A stretch of 64,000 nucleotides of DNA from assembly GCA_009760855.2 (NCBI GenBank), contig WPIO01000003.1, positions 3,790,001-3,854,000 of the forward strand. Reading direction: 5' to 3'. Under the pieces are notes generated by a model. That model was not told where the DNA came from. It did not search any database and saw nothing but the letters and a program-made list of their open reading frames with translations. Within the stretch, counting starts at the first letter, position 1. Every line of letters starts with the position of its first letter. This stretch comes from Cristatella mucedo (taxonomy: Eukaryota; Bryozoa; Phylactolaemata; Cristatellidae). Positions 61,630-64,000 of this stretch are shown in pieces. Both the position numbers and the translations under genes were made by a program.

Positions 61630-62855
61630 ATGCATACAAGAATGGCATAGTTTGAAAATGGGCTAATGGATTTCGTGACAGCCTACACATAGCACGGATG
61701 ATTTACAAAGGCCTATCATACGAGTATATAATATGTAATCACTCATAAAACTGATCGGCCTACACTTTAATTACAGGATAGAACCTTTTCGAATAATGCC
61801 AATGCAGATGGTTCCACTTCACATGCACAGTGTAGTCTGGATATGCAAGAGCATGCTACTGATCGCCAGGTCACAGTACAAGATGCTTTGGATGCACATG
61901 AATAAACGAAACTGGGATTTATAATGCACCAAACTTTGTACAGAGCCAAGGTGCAGTTACCTGAGGTAGCTCAGGTACCACAAGTCTGAATCTGAGAAGG
62001 GTAGGTACAAACTCGCAATTACAAATTTCAAGTTGAAGCAGGAATGGCAGCGCCGCACACACTCATTAGCAAAATAGGAAAAATATATGTGGCCACTCAA
62101 CTGTAGCTTATTTTATATTAGAAATTCAACTTAACCCCTAGTTGTGTTATCTATACAAAGGAAAATTCGGATAAAATGAGTACAATTGACTATTTGATAA
62201 TTTGCATGTAGCTCAACGATAATGAAGTTTTTCGTAGTCATAACCGGCAGCCACCATATGATTTCACATACTTTCAAAAACAAGCATGAAAATACGATAA
62301 CACAAAAATAATCTGAAACAATTCAGCATTAAATACTATATACTTGGACATAACTTGACACTTGCTGCACTCACCATAATTCATCTACATCAAATCAGTT
62401 TGATGTTACGAATGAAATAAACTTATTCTAACCGATAGCCATTAACCGTGTCACACTTTTCATTTCTTATTGGTTATAGTCACCTAAAGCTGTGCCTACA
62501 CTGGCAACTGTTGGGACTTAAGAGATACTGAGAACTTGAGGCTCCGTCATAAGTTTTCCCTGGTAAGGGGCAGGGACTGGTCGCTGAAAGGATTTAAATC
62601 TCGAGGGCCAAGTTCGGGAATTTCCTGGACGGTCTACTTTTTGGCAGTACATCGGAGACTTCCGAAGCAGCCGACCAATCAGTATCAGACCAAAAAAGCC
62701 GCATGCACGCTTCCTTCATAGAGCCGTTGCCTGGGGAGACTAGCAAGTGGCATTGAAAGAGTTCAGAATAAAGAAATGTATTAATAAAAAAGCTGCCTGC
62801 AAAAGGATTGTGGCCAAGCTTTTGATGACGTATGTAAGGCATATATGCACGCGCG

Positions 62856-62929
<74 letters not shown>

Positions 62930-63890
62930 CACACATAAGCAGCAACAGATACATGTCCATAGATAGCCTCTGCTCTATTTCCATCTGACGCCAAACACGA
63001 AAATTTACAACCACTACACTTCCGAGATCTCTCTTGCTGTCAAGTGTAAGCGATTGTACCAGCCACAGCCCGACAATGAAGTTAGTCTCGACTCCGAACC
63101 GTACACAGCACAGACTGGCTGGTTCGCACTAGTGACAAGTTCTCGGTAGTAGCAAGCTACCTAATGGCAAGTTTTCCTACTTGCAATGATGTCAGCTTCT
63201 AATAGATCTCAACCGAGGTTGCATATGCTTGGTAACGCTGACTGAATGAATTTGGAAGTAAGCTGTCAAAGATGTGATTGGCCATTGGTCCTGTCCTATA
63301 CCACTCTTTCAAATCAACAAACGACTGTCATCAGGTGGTACAAACACAGAGATAAGGAGAATTTTGAAGGATGGTGAAAATCTTAATGAGAGATCCTTAG
63401 AGCTGAATACCAAAGCTGAACTGATATTCGAGGAATCCAAACGCCTGTTTTTGCTGTTATGGGAACAATTTTGGGCTCCAGGCATAGTTGCCATTTTCGA
63501 AGGTTATTATTTTGTAGAATCGTCAGAGCACTGCAAATTAAGATTCACAGGCCTCTACCTACAAATTAATCTCAACAATCGAATCGACCTTTCTCATAGA
63601 AATCATCGAGGGTCCAAAGTATGCTATTTTCAGTATACAAAACCATAAGCCTAATATGGTTTAAAACGATATCAAAAATCGATGAAGTGAGAGAAAGGAA
63701 ACACACTTAAGTGTTTTCTATTAAGACGGAGTTAGAGAATTCTATATTTATGAGGTCTTAACTCTCACCTTGCCAAAATGCATTTACTTCTTCATTTACG
63801 AGGTTTTAACTCTCAGGTGGTCAAATGTATGCACTAAATTTAAATAACTTTGCATAGTCTCAATGACAACTTGTTAACATATGCCGATCA
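61630..63890. other. ARFGAP1 intron; nothing recognised except a dinucleotide repeat
   Basis: No ArfGAP-domain exon (CxxC zinc finger, WLND-type linker) was seen on the minus strand. Frames at 62594-62720 (-) and 63274-63648 (+) have no family resemblance that I can see. Confidence 0.4.
62851..62935 (+). repeat. (CG)n(CA)n microsatellite
   Basis: CG run followed by a long CA run; can adopt Z-form DNA; source of artefactual CVCV / HTHT frames. Confidence 0.95.
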
Positions 63891-63894
63891 TTAA

Positions 63895-64000
63895 AAAAAT
63901 ATAATTCCTTTATATAGCGCCCCAAGAGAACTTAATCTCTATTCAGGCGCTTCACTTATGCCTCGGGGCTCGAACCCACGACCTTGGTCGGGGCAAGCAC
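63895..64000 (-). mobile_element. SINE-A copy, cut by the window edge
   Basis: TTTATATAGCGCCCCAAGAG, AACTTAATCTCTATTCAGGC and GGGCTCGAACCCACGACCTT (B box). The A-box end lies beyond 64000. Confidence 0.85.

Noticed and set aside
62594-62720. Upstream ARFGAP1 exon on the minus strand
   Set aside because: SDTDWSAASEVSDVLPKSR has no match to the ArfGAP domain or its linker, and no clear splice sites in phase 2.
62594-63014. CVCVCV / HTHTHT proteins
   Set aside because: (CA)n repeat; flanking residues resemble no family.

Overview
This is nuclear DNA of an invertebrate animal. Spliced genes with GT-AG introns, long repeat-filled introns, tRNA-derived SINEs and L2/CR1-like LINE fragments rule out a bacterium or virus. 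The species cannot be told from the sequence. All four protein genes were recognised from their conserved peptides and rebuilt exon by exon; intron phases agree at nearly every junction.

Layout. (1) 1963-7112, + strand: PDE7, a cAMP-specific phosphodiesterase in about 13 exons; the first coding exon is not identified; poly(A) signal near 7863. (2) 10283-27974, - strand: MTFR1, mitochondrial fission regulator 1, in about 6 exons, with a GC-AG intron and long introns full of LINE/SINE copies. (3) 28-45.6 kb: intergenic or 5'-UTR intron space. It holds the decayed copy of an uncharacterised repeated gene family, split by a SINE (29.0-30.15 kb), many LINE/SINE pieces, and a GC/CpG-rich stretch with palindromes and GA repeats (38.1-39.97 kb) that is the best candidate for a shared MTFR1/ARMC1 promoter. 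(4) 45682-55795, + strand: ARMC1, complete, 7 coding exons, 299 codons. (5) 56583-61624, - strand: the 3' part of ARFGAP1 (ALPS motifs and tryptophan-rich tail); its catalytic ArfGAP exons are not seen and probably lie beyond the right edge.

The main result is the neighbourhood. PDE7(+) MTFR1(-) ARMC1(+) is the mirror image of human 8q13.1, ARMC1(-) MTFR1(+) PDE7A(-), with the same relative orientations; human PDE7B/MTFR2 on 6q23 keeps the convergent pair. The block therefore looks like ancient animal microsynteny. ARMC1 and MTFR-family proteins both act on mitochondrial dynamics, so the divergent pair also makes functional sense.

The repeats form a system of their own. An L2-like LINE (family a) ends in a short hairpin-like tail followed by (ATT)n. 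A tRNA-derived SINE (SINE-A) carries nearly the same tail, which suggests it borrows that LINE's machinery. A second LINE family (b) ends in (ACATT)n, and a second tRNA-derived SINE (SINE-B) has a different tail. No CRISPR array, operon, rRNA or intact tRNA gene is present.
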